From positions 1-61,926 of IMG/VR virus record IMGVR_UViG_3300021093_000075: a DNA stretch of 61,926 nt. One strand, written 5' to 3'. This DNA comes from a virus. The first letter of the stretch is position 1. Each line of letters starts with the position of its first letter. Made by a program: the position numbers and the translations under genes. Under the pieces are notes generated by a model. The model did not search any database and was not told the DNA's origin. It saw only the letters and a list, made by a program, of their open reading frames with translations. Of this stretch, positions 42,200-48,925 are shown piece after piece.

Positions 42200-42241
42200 C
42201 CCCCAGTGCCCTAAATACCGGGTGCTGGGGGTTCTTGCGTT
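42200..42241 (+). terminator. Rho-independent terminator
   Basis: CCCCCAG-tg-CCC pairs with GGG-tg-CTGGGGG (42200-42231), followed by TTCTTGCGTT. It resembles the terminator at 43530. Confidence 0.6.
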
Positions 42242-42264
42242 GTGCCCCCCAGTGTGCCTACACT
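42235..42264 (+). promoter_or_regulatory. Possible promoter (TTGCGT-18-TACACT)
   Basis: The elements are 18 nt apart, overlap the tail of the preceding terminator, and lie upstream of the ATG at 42305 with AAGGAGACATA. The -35 is weak. Confidence 0.35.
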
Positions 42265-42304
42265 CGAGTCGTGCTCATCCGAGCACCTAATCAAGGAGAC
42301 ATAC

Positions 42305-42862
42305 ATGACTACTACCGCCCTACCCGATGACAGGCTCATTGCCTTGTCCCGAGAACTGCTCGAGGAGCAGACGCTGCTGACCGGACTCAGCGATGTGCAC
42401 AAGCACATCAACGAGATCCGTTCGACGCTCGAGTCTCTTCAGCAGTCACTGATGGACTTCGAGAAGTCCATCGACATCCGCCCCAATGGCAAGCACGTCG
42501 TGAACATCGAACTTGTCGCGGCTCATTCAGCAGTGATGACATACGCAATGAAACTGCTGAAAGAACCAACCGCCTCGCTCGACACGGTGCTCAACATCCT
42601 CGTCGAGCAGTGCGATGCGATTGAGTGTCGCTTCGACAGGACAGAGTGCCCCCGGTGCGGTCAGGTCATCCCAAGCGTCGAGCATCGAGGTGAATACATC
42701 GGTGCTATCTCGAGGCTGGACAACCGGACTGAAATCTGCTCGACGTGTGGCAAAGAAGAAGCGTTCGGTGGCTTGATGGGAGCGTGGCACACGCTCATCT
42801 CGTCGGTCATCGAGGGCAAGTACCGCCACGCTCATCCAGAGCTTTACCAGAAGGGAGCGTGA
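42305..42862 (+). CDS. Hypothetical protein with C-terminal zinc ribbon
   Basis: The 185-residue protein has a helical N-terminal part and a zinc-binding C-terminal part: C-P-R-C-G near residue 117 and C-S-T-C-G-K-E-E-A near 150, a motif common in small phage proteins. AAGGAGACATAC precedes the ATG. Confidence 0.75.
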   Translation: MTTTALPDDRLIALSRELLEEQTLLTGLSDVHKHINEIRSTLESLQQSLMDFEKSIDIRPNGKHVVNIELVAAHSAVMTYAMKLLKEPTASLDTVLNILVEQCDAIECRFDRTECPRCGQVIPSVEHRGEYIGAISRLDNRTEICSTCGKEEAFGGLMGAWHTLISSVIEGKYRHAHPELYQKGA

Positions 42863-42863
42863 C

Positions 42864-43298
42864 ATGGGAGACAGGTGCACGTTCATCTTCGCTGACACGC
42901 TCGAAGCCCCCGAGGGAGTCGAGCACCACGATCCGATTGTGACGATGCTCTACTCACACTGGGGTGGAGAAGCCCGGCATGAGGAACTCGCTTACGCCAT
43001 CGCAATGGCTGTGCCCCGGTGGAGTGACCCGGGATACGCCACTCGAATCTGCGTGAGTCAAATCATTGGCAGTGACTGGAATAACGAGGCTGGGTTCGGG
43101 CTCTACTCGTTGAGACTCAGTGAGTGCATGAACGAATACATCTGGACTAACCGTGAGCCTCTGCTGGTGAACTGGCATGAGCAGACGGTCAGCATCCATG
43201 AGTCCGGCGAAATCATCACGCTCGATGCCTACGTTCGACGCTGGCTCGACCCGGACAGTTCGGCGTTCGAGGAGTACCGACAGGCGGTGAGCGCATGA
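42864..43298 (+). CDS. Hypothetical protein
   Basis: The 144-residue protein is unrecognised. It starts with R-C-T-F-I-F-A-D and has H-W-G-G-E, a pattern I also associate with small phage proteins of unknown role. AGGGAGCGTGAC precedes the ATG. Confidence 0.7.
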   Translation: MGDRCTFIFADTLEAPEGVEHHDPIVTMLYSHWGGEARHEELAYAIAMAVPRWSDPGYATRICVSQIIGSDWNNEAGFGLYSLRLSECMNEYIWTNREPLLVNWHEQTVSIHESGEIITLDAYVRRWLDPDSSAFEEYRQAVSA

Positions 43299-43495
43299 AG
43301 CATCCCGAGATCCAAACGCTGCATCGAGTCTTCATGTCTGCCTCACGGCACTTCGATGAAGACCGAGCATTCGGATTCGACGTGCCAAGTCGAGAGTCGG
43401 TCACTGCGCTGTGGATGCTTGTGGCAGAACTTCTACACACGCACCTCACGCCGAAGCACTCCCCCGAGATGAAAGACAGATTGGAGAACGTATGA
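43295..43495 (+). CDS. Hypothetical small protein
   Basis: The 66-residue His-rich helical protein is unrecognised, coupled to the upstream gene by ATGA, and is the last gene before the repeat-rich non-coding region. Confidence 0.6.
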   Translation: MKHPEIQTLHRVFMSASRHFDEDRAFGFDVPSRESVTALWMLVAELLHTHLTPKHSPEMKDRLENV

Positions 43496-43529
43496 CCTGA
43501 CACCTACATCAACCCCCACCCCCCACGTC

Positions 43530-43576
43530 GAGTCCCTCAGCACTACCCTCCCCCAGTGCTGGGGGACTCTTCTTTG
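43530..43576 (+). terminator. Long perfect-stem terminator
   Basis: GAGTCCC-t-CAGCACT (43530-43544) pairs with AGTGCTG-g-GGGACTC (43555-43569), followed by TTCTTTG. It closes the G+C-rich block. Confidence 0.7.
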
Positions 43577-43742
43577 CCCGGAATCGCCCTCGAGGCTCGA
43601 ATCCCCGGTCAGAACACCTCTCCAGATGCTCTAGGTTGCGTCGAACAGACCGGGATGGTATCTCCATAGCCCCCCATTCCGGCATCGCACCGGGGACTCC
43701 GTAGCGGCTCTCCGGCATCGAGCACCGGGCGAGTGCCCGGGC

Positions 43743-43784
43743 GATTCGCCCCGGATGATTCGCCCCGGATGAATCCACCCGGAG
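43743..43784. repeat. Three 14-bp tandem repeats
   Basis: GATTCGCCCCGGAT occurs twice without a gap (43743-43756, 43757-43770), followed by a diverged copy GAATCCACCCGGAG (43771-43784). Confidence 0.75.
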
Positions 43785-44341
43785 TCATTCTCACTCATTC
43801 CTATTCGCCCTGGCTGATAAGGCCGTGTGAGTGAACGTCGAGTCACTCGAAGTGCAGCATGGATCGGAACGCACTCGAACTAGGCAATGGAATCGGTGTG
43901 AATCGAGTGTGCGCGAATACCGGCATCGAGTCGCTCGAGTGTGCGAAGCACGACGGAGTCGAAGACTCACTGGTAGTAACTACCGAGCATCGAGTGATGC
44001 GTGAAAGCCTCCACCTATCCCCCAATCACTCCCCCGGATGAGTCCATAGACCTATTCGCACTCGATGACTCTTCGCATGACGTGCGAATAAGCATGAGAT
44101 GCGTGATGCTCGACGCTCGACGTGCCGTAGGCACACTGAGCACCGAGCGTTATCGCAGAATGCCACCAGAAGCGTCAGGATGCGTTCTGAGCGTCGATAA
44201 TGCCCGACCCCTACCTAGACAGCCCTCATGCTATTCCGGCTCATCCTAGAGCATCCTATTGCGTGTCTACTACCTGTAGTAGGTGCGGATCGAGCTGCCA
44301 CACTACCTATGGTGGTGGGGGAGAGTACCCTCACCCTTTAG

Positions 44342-44447
44342 TTGAGGGTTAGGGTTGGGGCAGGCGGAGTACCCGCACTCCGAGGACACACCACCCCTAA
44401 ATAGACCCACCCCAAAAAAACTGGACACCCCCAACCCTAACCCTCAA
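44342..44447. repeat. 19-bp perfect inverted repeat, telomere-like
   Basis: TTGAGGGTTAGGGTTGGGG (44342-44360) is exactly complementary to the sequence at 44429-44447. ACCCTCA at 44327-44333 can also pair with TGAGGGT at 44343-44349, so two alternative structures are possible. The G-rich arm has several G-runs and could form a quadruplex. The repeat lies directly before the effector island. Confidence 0.8.
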
Positions 44448-44454
44448 GTAGACC

Positions 44455-44460
44455 TATACT
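44455..44460 (+). promoter_or_regulatory. -10 box for leaderless transcript
   Basis: TATACT ends 6 nt before the ATG at 44467; no ribosome-binding site is present. The C-rich arm of the inverted repeat lies where a -35 would be. Confidence 0.6.
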
Positions 44461-44466
44461 GTTTAA

Positions 44467-44868
44467 ATGACCCGACGAATTGTCTACCATGGAACTGTCG
44501 AGTCTGATCCACCCCACCTACAAGGGTTTCCTTTCCATGCCGGTACTCGCCGAGCTGCCCAGGAGCGCATTGACGACGAAATTTCCCATGGAATCTCCGT
44601 AGACGAGCCCAAAAGGGTTACGGCCTCGTATCACGCCTACGAAATCAGTGATGATGCCCCAATGTCAAAACGAACATGGCAAGATCCAATGTTCCATCAG
44701 GATGCAAAAAAAGCAGTCCCGGAGCACAAAGAGAACAGGATTTACCCATATACCAATGAGCGCGAAGATCGCGGGTCTACTTCCTATGTAATTCCGTCGT
44801 CATTTGTTGGTAGGCACGTAAAACACCTTGGTGTGCAGTTTAAGGAATTTTACGACCTAGAGCCATAA
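44467..44868 (+). CDS. YHGT/FHAGT-family protein (copy 1)
   Basis: The 133-residue protein begins with R-R-I-V-Y-H-G-T and continues P-P-H-L, F-H-A-G-T, A-Q-E-R-I, Y-H-A-Y-E-I, D-R-G-S-T-S-Y-V-I-P and H-L-G-V-Q-F. The same series is found in three other products here (49606-50130, 50962-51501, 52520-53206). The Y-H-G-T start and strand pattern suggest an ADP-ribosyltransferase-like fold, but the catalytic Glu cannot be placed. It is the first gene of the effector island. Confidence 0.75.
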   Translation: MTRRIVYHGTVESDPPHLQGFPFHAGTRRAAQERIDDEISHGISVDEPKRVTASYHAYEISDDAPMSKRTWQDPMFHQDAKKAVPEHKENRIYPYTNEREDRGSTSYVIPSSFVGRHVKHLGVQFKEFYDLEP

Positions 44869-44870
44869 CC

Positions 44871-44876
44871 TATAAT
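44871..44876 (+). promoter_or_regulatory. -10 box for leaderless transcript
   Basis: A perfect TATAAT ends 6 nt before the GTG at 44883 and heads a five-gene block (44883-46962). Confidence 0.65.
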
Positions 44877-44882
44877 GTTTGG

Positions 44883-45368
44883 GTGTCAGCGTCAGATCAT
44901 CTTTCTCCAGATCAATTACGCGCCCACGTCAAAGCTCATTTAAATAAATGGTCTGAAACGTACCACACACCCGAATGCGCCGATGGGTTGTGCTGGCATG
45001 CAACAAGGGCGTATATTCATAAAGCAGTAGAAGACGGGCATGAGGCCCATTACAAGACTTTTGATCTAGATCATGACGAGCCAGTACCTCCCAACCCTGG
45101 TTATAGGCACGGCACTCACACCGTTGCCGGTGTGCAAACATCCCGCGGGCCTTACATAGTTGACCTGACGCATCGTCAGTTTGACGCAAAATCCCCATAC
45201 CCAGTGATAGAGCCGGAACACCGGTTTATGAGTAGAGACATAATGAAACCATTCAAGTATGTCGAAGAATATGACATTGATACAGGCGAAGGCTATTGGG
45301 AAGGCTTCGATGAATTCCCACACCCCTCCGACGGCTCTTCCCGAGATCTGCGTGAGGAACCGTTTTAG
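44883..45368 (+). CDS. Tagged papain-like protein (copy 1)
   Basis: The 161-residue protein starts with the island's N-terminal signature (S-A-S-D-H-L-S-P-D-Q-L). It then has C37 in G-L-C-W-H-A, H79 in H-T-V-A-G-V, and D94 in Y-I-V-D-L-T-H-R-Q-F-D. The ordered Cys, His and Asp with a strand-G-x-x-(I/V)-V-D layout match papain-like or transglutaminase-like folds. Three island proteins share it. It could be a protease, deamidase or deacylase. GTG start, leaderless. Confidence 0.7.
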   Translation: MSASDHLSPDQLRAHVKAHLNKWSETYHTPECADGLCWHATRAYIHKAVEDGHEAHYKTFDLDHDEPVPPNPGYRHGTHTVAGVQTSRGPYIVDLTHRQFDAKSPYPVIEPEHRFMSRDIMKPFKYVEEYDIDTGEGYWEGFDEFPHPSDGSSRDLREEPF

Positions 45369-45373
45369 TACTT

Positions 45374-45853
45374 ATGTCGGCTTTAGACCACCTTTCCCCG
45401 GCCCAACTACGTGCTCATGTGCAAAAACACTTAGAGGAACGTCGTTCAACCGCCGATTGGCCCGAAGAATATGACACTCCAGAGTGTGCTGAGGGCGAAT
45501 GCGGCGTAGCGTCGGAAGAATACGCCAGAAGGGCAATAAAAGACGGTCATCAGACTGATTTACATAGTTATTTTATCCCAGAAGACGCACCTAGAAATCT
45601 CAGTACACATTTTTTTAATACGCACACTGTTGCAAACGTACAAACGTCGCGTGGGCCGTACATAGTTGACCTAACTCATCGTCAATTTGATGCAAACGCT
45701 CCGTACCCAATCGTAGAACCACAACACGAGTTTCTGAAAAGAGAGTCAATGCAGCCATTTACCACCTACCAAGTTCACAAAAAGGTTAGCGGTGGGTGGA
45801 AAGACGTTTGGTCGTCAAAATCTGACGATCTTCCAATACAAGGTAGGGAGTAA
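45374..45853 (+). CDS. Tagged papain-like protein (copy 2)
   Basis: The 159-residue paralogue of the upstream gene has the tag S-A-L-D-H-L-S-P-A-Q-L and putative catalytic C43 (G-E-C-G-V-A), H84 (H-T-V-A-N-V) and D99 (Y-I-V-D-L-T-H-R-Q-F-D). The regions between these residues are diverged, so the pair is not a recent duplication. The stop overlaps the next ATG (TAATG). Confidence 0.7.
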   Translation: MSALDHLSPAQLRAHVQKHLEERRSTADWPEEYDTPECAEGECGVASEEYARRAIKDGHQTDLHSYFIPEDAPRNLSTHFFNTHTVANVQTSRGPYIVDLTHRQFDANAPYPIVEPQHEFLKRESMQPFTTYQVHKKVSGGWKDVWSSKSDDLPIQGRE

Positions 45854-46233
45854 TGGCAGCATCAGATCACCTAAACGAGGTCTTGTTCCATGGAACAGGG
45901 TATAAATTTAAAAAAGGTGATGTCATTTTGCCCGCGTCGCAAATCGACGTGAAGCGCAATTGGGGAGCCAAATCCAAGAACGACCCGAATTACGCCTACG
46001 CGACGAACGACATGGACCAGGCCAAATACTTCGCGCACATCGCCTCCCTGTTCGGCGGCGGCAGGCATCCGCGTGTCTATCAAGTCGAACCAGTGAACCC
46101 TGATACCGCTGGGTGGAGGGTGAAAAATTTCCCCGGAGGCAGTGGCGGCGGGTCGCGGTCGTTCAGAGAACACGCCTCTTCTGAGGGTTACCGAGTGCTA
46201 AAACAAGTCTGGAAGAGGCCAAAAAAGACATGA
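45853..46233 (+). CDS. Tagged Arr-like ADP-ribosyltransferase (copy 1)
   Basis: The 126-residue protein has the tag (A-A-S-D-H-L-N) fused directly to L-F-H13-G-T-G-Y-K-F-K-K-G-D-V-I, then Y-A-Y-A-T-N-D and V-Y-Q-V-E-P-V, ending in G-Y-R-V-L-K. This is the layout of rifampin ADP-ribosyltransferases (Arr), small NAD+-dependent enzymes with a His-Tyr-Asp active site. The middle of the gene is clearly more G+C-rich than its neighbours, suggesting domain exchange. GGGAG lies upstream. Confidence 0.75.
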   Translation: MAASDHLNEVLFHGTGYKFKKGDVILPASQIDVKRNWGAKSKNDPNYAYATNDMDQAKYFAHIASLFGGGRHPRVYQVEPVNPDTAGWRVKNFPGGSGGGSRSFREHASSEGYRVLKQVWKRPKKT

Positions 46234-46592
46234 GCGCTTCAGAACACCTCAATCCGGATCAACTTCGCCTGTTTATGCAGGCTAAGGAGTTGATGAACGT
46301 ACATACGTTAGAAGCGACTCAATGGGGCAACCATTATCGCACTATGAACGATGATTCTTCTTTGTATCTTAGTAAAGTGAGAGAATCCGTTTCCGGGTAT
46401 GAGCACGATACGTACAATACGGCAAAAAAAGGACAAGAAAACCTGTATGACAGCATAAAAAAAGAGGGGGTAAAGTCCCCTGTGACGTTGTCAGATAGAG
46501 CAGGATTACTGAATATTGAAAACGGTCATCACCGTATTGCAGCAGCCAATGCCATTAACGAGGATATGTATATACCGGTACGTTATGAGTAA
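46230..46592 (+). CDS. Tagged ParB/Srx-like protein
   Basis: The 120-residue protein starts S-A-S-E-H-L-N-P-D-Q-L and has a C-terminal ParB-like domain: L-Y-D-S-I-K-K-E-G-V, P-V-T-L-S, I-E-N-G-H-H-R-I-A-A-A and I-P-V. ParB/Srx-fold domains bind nucleotides or cut DNA in some families. It overlaps both neighbours. Confidence 0.7.
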   Translation: MSASEHLNPDQLRLFMQAKELMNVHTLEATQWGNHYRTMNDDSSLYLSKVRESVSGYEHDTYNTAKKGQENLYDSIKKEGVKSPVTLSDRAGLLNIENGHHRIAAANAINEDMYIPVRYE

Positions 46593-46962
46593 CTTACATC
46601 CTGAGCAGTTTCAGGATCTTAACGAGTTCGTTAATAATTTAAAGATCTATCACGGAACCCCAGTAACCCATTTACAACCTGGGGATATTATAAAGTCACC
46701 TGACCCACGACCTGATTCTTGGGATAGAGGAAAAGTGTTTGGCACAGACAACCCCGCATGGGCGCGTATGTACGCTAATAAGAACACTCGTCCTTCCTAC
46801 ACGGCAACCGAAACCGATGGTGCGGTTTATGAAGTAGAGCCAGTTGGGGCGCTAGATCGATTTACCGATGAACAGGTGAACAAAGCATTTAAAGACATGG
46901 GAGTTCCCTACACTGCCGAATACGCCGCTGATGCGTGGCGGGTTCTTGGCAAATACGAGTAG
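46585..46962 (+). CDS. Tagged Arr-like ADP-ribosyltransferase (copy 2)
   Basis: The 125-residue protein has a shorter tag (L-H-P-E-Q-F), then I-Y-H23-G-T-P, L-Q-P-G-D-I-I, V-F-G-T-D-N-P-A-W-A, V-Y-E-V-E-P-V and W-R-V-L-G. These match the order of Arr motifs. The ATG overlaps the end of the preceding gene by 8 bp. Confidence 0.75.
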   Translation: MSNLHPEQFQDLNEFVNNLKIYHGTPVTHLQPGDIIKSPDPRPDSWDRGKVFGTDNPAWARMYANKNTRPSYTATETDGAVYEVEPVGALDRFTDEQVNKAFKDMGVPYTAEYAADAWRVLGKYE

Positions 46963-46968
46963 TATCAT
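46963..46968 (+). promoter_or_regulatory. -10 box for leaderless transcript
   Basis: TATCAT directly follows the upstream stop and ends 6 nt before the ATG at 46975. Confidence 0.55.
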
Positions 46969-46974
46969 TAACAC

Positions 46975-47424
46975 ATGGCTTCTTGGGAACATATGAGCAA
47001 AGAACAGTTCTATGGGCCGTATTTGTATCATGGAAGTTCTAAAAAATTTCCCGTAGGTGACATTATCAAGACACCTGTAGAAATCAATCCGGATGACGCA
47101 ACGTACGCAACTGAAGACATTGTGTACGCAGGCGGTTTTGGCCACATACACAAAGTCGTGCCCACGGATTGGGAAGAAGCTGAACCTTTTGAACCGGGTA
47201 ACGACCCAGAAGAACTACAGGCTCATCCAGAACCACCCCATAGGCATGGTGATGTTTATTGGAATTTTGCTTCAAATAAAGGTTTTAGGGTAATTGGGCA
47301 TTCAAACTTTGTAACACCCACAGATTTGAGTTTTAACCCAGACCCAGACTCTCCTACGGGCGGAGAATGGACTTCTGGTGGTAAGCGCTGGCATCGACCT
47401 GTTCGCGGCAGCGGGCAGGATTAG
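46975..47424 (+). CDS. Tagged Arr-like ADP-ribosyltransferase (copy 3)
   Basis: The 149-residue protein starts A-S-W-E-H-M-S-K-E-Q-F, then L-Y-H19-G-S-S-K-K-F-P-V-G-D-I-I, Y-A-T-E-D, H-I-H-K-V-V-P and G-F-R-V-I-G. It has a longer C-terminal tail with acidic and Pro-rich stretches. It has its own leaderless-type promoter. Confidence 0.7.
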   Translation: MASWEHMSKEQFYGPYLYHGSSKKFPVGDIIKTPVEINPDDATYATEDIVYAGGFGHIHKVVPTDWEEAEPFEPGNDPEELQAHPEPPHRHGDVYWNFASNKGFRVIGHSNFVTPTDLSFNPDPDSPTGGEWTSGGKRWHRPVRGSGQD

Positions 47425-47452
47425 TTCTATTATTGCTCCCAACGGTGGCTGA

Positions 47453-47458
47453 TACCAT
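47453..47458 (+). promoter_or_regulatory. -10 box for leaderless transcript
   Basis: TACCAT ends 6 nt before the ATG at 47465; there is no ribosome-binding site. Confidence 0.5.
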
Positions 47459-47464
47459 TAAGAT

Positions 47465-47854
47465 ATGACGTTGAGCCAAGACCAGTTTGACGGTTTTGAA
47501 TACAGAGGTGTAAGAATCAGTAACATTCGCAGCGGTGTACACGGTAAGAACACTAAGAATGTTACAAGTCGAGTCGTACCAATCATGTTTGAGTACCAAA
47601 GCGGTGAGGTAAAAGAAGGAGCACAAATTAGCGCTAGTAAAGAAAAAGCAAAGCGTTTTCTAGACAATGCTCTGCATGAAAAGTTCGGTGGTAGGGCAGA
47701 AGAAGGAAAACTGCGTATGAGTCGAATCAACTACCGTGCAATGGGTGAACAGGCAGAACACAAATCCGTTGAGGAGTTAACCTCTCCGGAGGAGTACGTT
47801 CGTAAATACAAGAACTGGATAGCCCAGGGCGGCTTTGACCCAGGATTAGAGTAA
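47465..47854 (+). CDS. Island protein of unknown fold with partial tag
   Basis: The 129-residue protein begins T-L-S-Q-D-Q-F, which retains the L-x-x-x-Q-F core of the tag. The rest is basic, with a beta-type first half and a helical second half, and is not recognised. It converges with the minus-strand operon that ends at 47890. Confidence 0.65.
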   Translation: MTLSQDQFDGFEYRGVRISNIRSGVHGKNTKNVTSRVVPIMFEYQSGEVKEGAQISASKEKAKRFLDNALHEKFGGRAEEGKLRMSRINYRAMGEQAEHKSVEELTSPEEYVRKYKNWIAQGGFDPGLE

Positions 47855-47889
47855 ATAAAAAATTTCCGGTGAAGGGACTATTCCGTTTC

Positions 47890-48246
47890 CTACCTACGAC
47901 GAGGTCCCGTGTTGCGGGGTGGAAGACGTTTACTAACACTACGTGCCCATGCGTCACCTTCGTCGGTGCGGTCCATTGAGTGTTTAGGCGGTTGTACGCC
48001 CCTAGTTGTTTTTGCCATTTCGTGGGCGTAATTCCACATACCGGTAGCAATTCCCTGTCTACGGTAGTTTGCTTCAACAAATATGTTTGAAATGGTTTGA
48101 CCATGAGGAAACCATTCCAACTCGCCTACATAGTCCGAACCTTCCTCAGCAACGACTCTGTGGCGTTGTTCTTTTCCAATTGGGGATCGGGCATTTCCCT
48201 TTTCAAACCTGAATTGGACACCATTGATGTTATCTCTAGCAGCCAT
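47890..48246 (-). CDS. Tagged GNAT-like acetyltransferase (copy 1)
   Basis: The 118-residue protein starts A-A-R-D-N-I-N-G-V-Q-F and contains the GNAT motif A region: I-F-V-E-A-N-Y-R-R-Q-G-I-A-T-G-M-W. GNAT proteins transfer acetyl groups from acetyl-CoA to amines. The domain is minimal. It is the last gene of the eight-gene minus-strand block and starts on the previous stop (TAATG). Confidence 0.72.
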   Translation of the reverse strand: MAARDNINGVQFRFEKGNARSPIGKEQRHRVVAEEGSDYVGELEWFPHGQTISNIFVEANYRRQGIATGMWNYAHEMAKTTRGVQPPKHSMDRTDEGDAWARSVSKRLPPRNTGPRRR

Positions 48247-48530
48247 TACTCACCTTTTTCTTTACTTGCAGAATCAAGTAATTGGTCTTTTTTATATTTT
48301 GGAAGGGTATCCCACCTAGATTTCCAGTTGTTTTTCCACTCCTGAACGCTTGGGTGGTCAATTGCGTCTTCCCAATCATCCCAATCTGCTGCACTGTGCT
48401 TAGCAATAAGCCCTATGCGCTCACTTTTAGGAGTTTCAGCAGGCCCTGTCCAGCGTCCCTCTGGAACATAACCCCATTTAAAGGTTTTTCCGTAGTGTTG
48501 GTCCCAATTCAAGTGGTCTTTAGCTGCCAT
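48246..48530 (-). CDS. Tagged protein of unknown fold
   Basis: The 94-residue protein begins A-A-K-D-H-L-N-W-D-Q-H. The body is rich in Trp, Lys and Asp and looks helical; no family is recognised. ATG at 48530 overlaps the upstream stop. Confidence 0.65.
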   Translation of the reverse strand: MAAKDHLNWDQHYGKTFKWGYVPEGRWTGPAETPKSERIGLIAKHSAADWDDWEDAIDHPSVQEWKNNWKSRWDTLPKYKKDQLLDSASKEKGE

Positions 48531-48925
48531 TACGTGTAAAGGTCCTTTACCGTAGTATCCCAATATGGCTTACCCAGCCTGTTTACTTTTATTCCACGAT
48601 CAGTGAACCGTTTTTCATAGTCTTGGATTGGCTCCACGATGGGCATTTGTGCAGTTGGGTCAAATTGAAGGTAGGTAAAGTCAACAATATGTGGGCCTTC
48701 TGAAGTAGGCACGTGATTTACGGCGTGTGGGATGTCTTCGTCAAACTCGTATGACTGTACAAGAGCGTCAGAAACGCCGCCATGTGCGGTGAAATGCCCC
48801 GAATAATCGTAACAACAGCCCGTATCACGCTTTTCTGGGTCTTTGTAGTTACGGAAGTACTTGTCACCATGTGCAGTTGCAATATTACGCAATTGGTCAG
48901 GGTTTAAATGGTCAGAAGCAGCCAT
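48530..48925 (-). CDS. Tagged papain-like protein (copy 3)
   Basis: The 131-residue protein starts A-A-S-D-H-L-N-P-D-Q-L and has C37-C38, H71 (V-N-H-V-P-T-S) and D82 (H-I-V-D-F-T-Y-L-Q-F-D), in the same order and spacing as the two plus-strand papain-like copies. It overlaps both neighbours by one base. Confidence 0.7.
   Translation of the reverse strand: MAASDHLNPDQLRNIATAHGDKYFRNYKDPEKRDTGCCYDYSGHFTAHGGVSDALVQSYEFDEDIPHAVNHVPTSEGPHIVDFTYLQFDPTAQMPIVEPIQDYEKRFTDRGIKVNRLGKPYWDTTVKDLYT

Larger units (their letters stand above)
43577..44466. other. Repeat-rich region without convincing genes
   Basis: About 0.9 kb with no ORF that looks coding. It holds recurring CCGGCATCG elements (near 43678, 43712 and 43919), a hairpin CCGGGC-gagt-GCCCGG (43725-43740), three 14-bp repeats, palindromes GGTAG-taa-CTACC (43972-43984) and CTACTAC-ct-GTAGTAG (44267-44282), and a 19-bp inverted repeat (44342-44447). 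It could be an origin, packaging or recombination region, or a cluster of regulatory sites. Confidence 0.6.

Noticed and set aside
43585-43610. T-arm-like sequence CTCGAATCCCC suggesting a tRNA
   Set aside because: The flanking bases do not form a proper T stem, and no acceptor, D or anticodon arm can be built around it.
41303-43628. 15-bp repeat AACACCTCTCCAGAT at 41303 and 43614
   Set aside because: One repeat of this length is expected by chance in a sequence of this size; no other feature supports it as an attachment site.
43859-44041. 60-residue plus-strand frame in the same region
   Set aside because: It overlaps repeat elements, has no start signal and no recognisable protein features.
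44001-44249. 82-residue plus-strand frame in the non-coding region
   Set aside because: No ribosome-binding site or leaderless -10, strange composition, and it runs through palindromes and repeats; it looks like chance in high-GC DNA.
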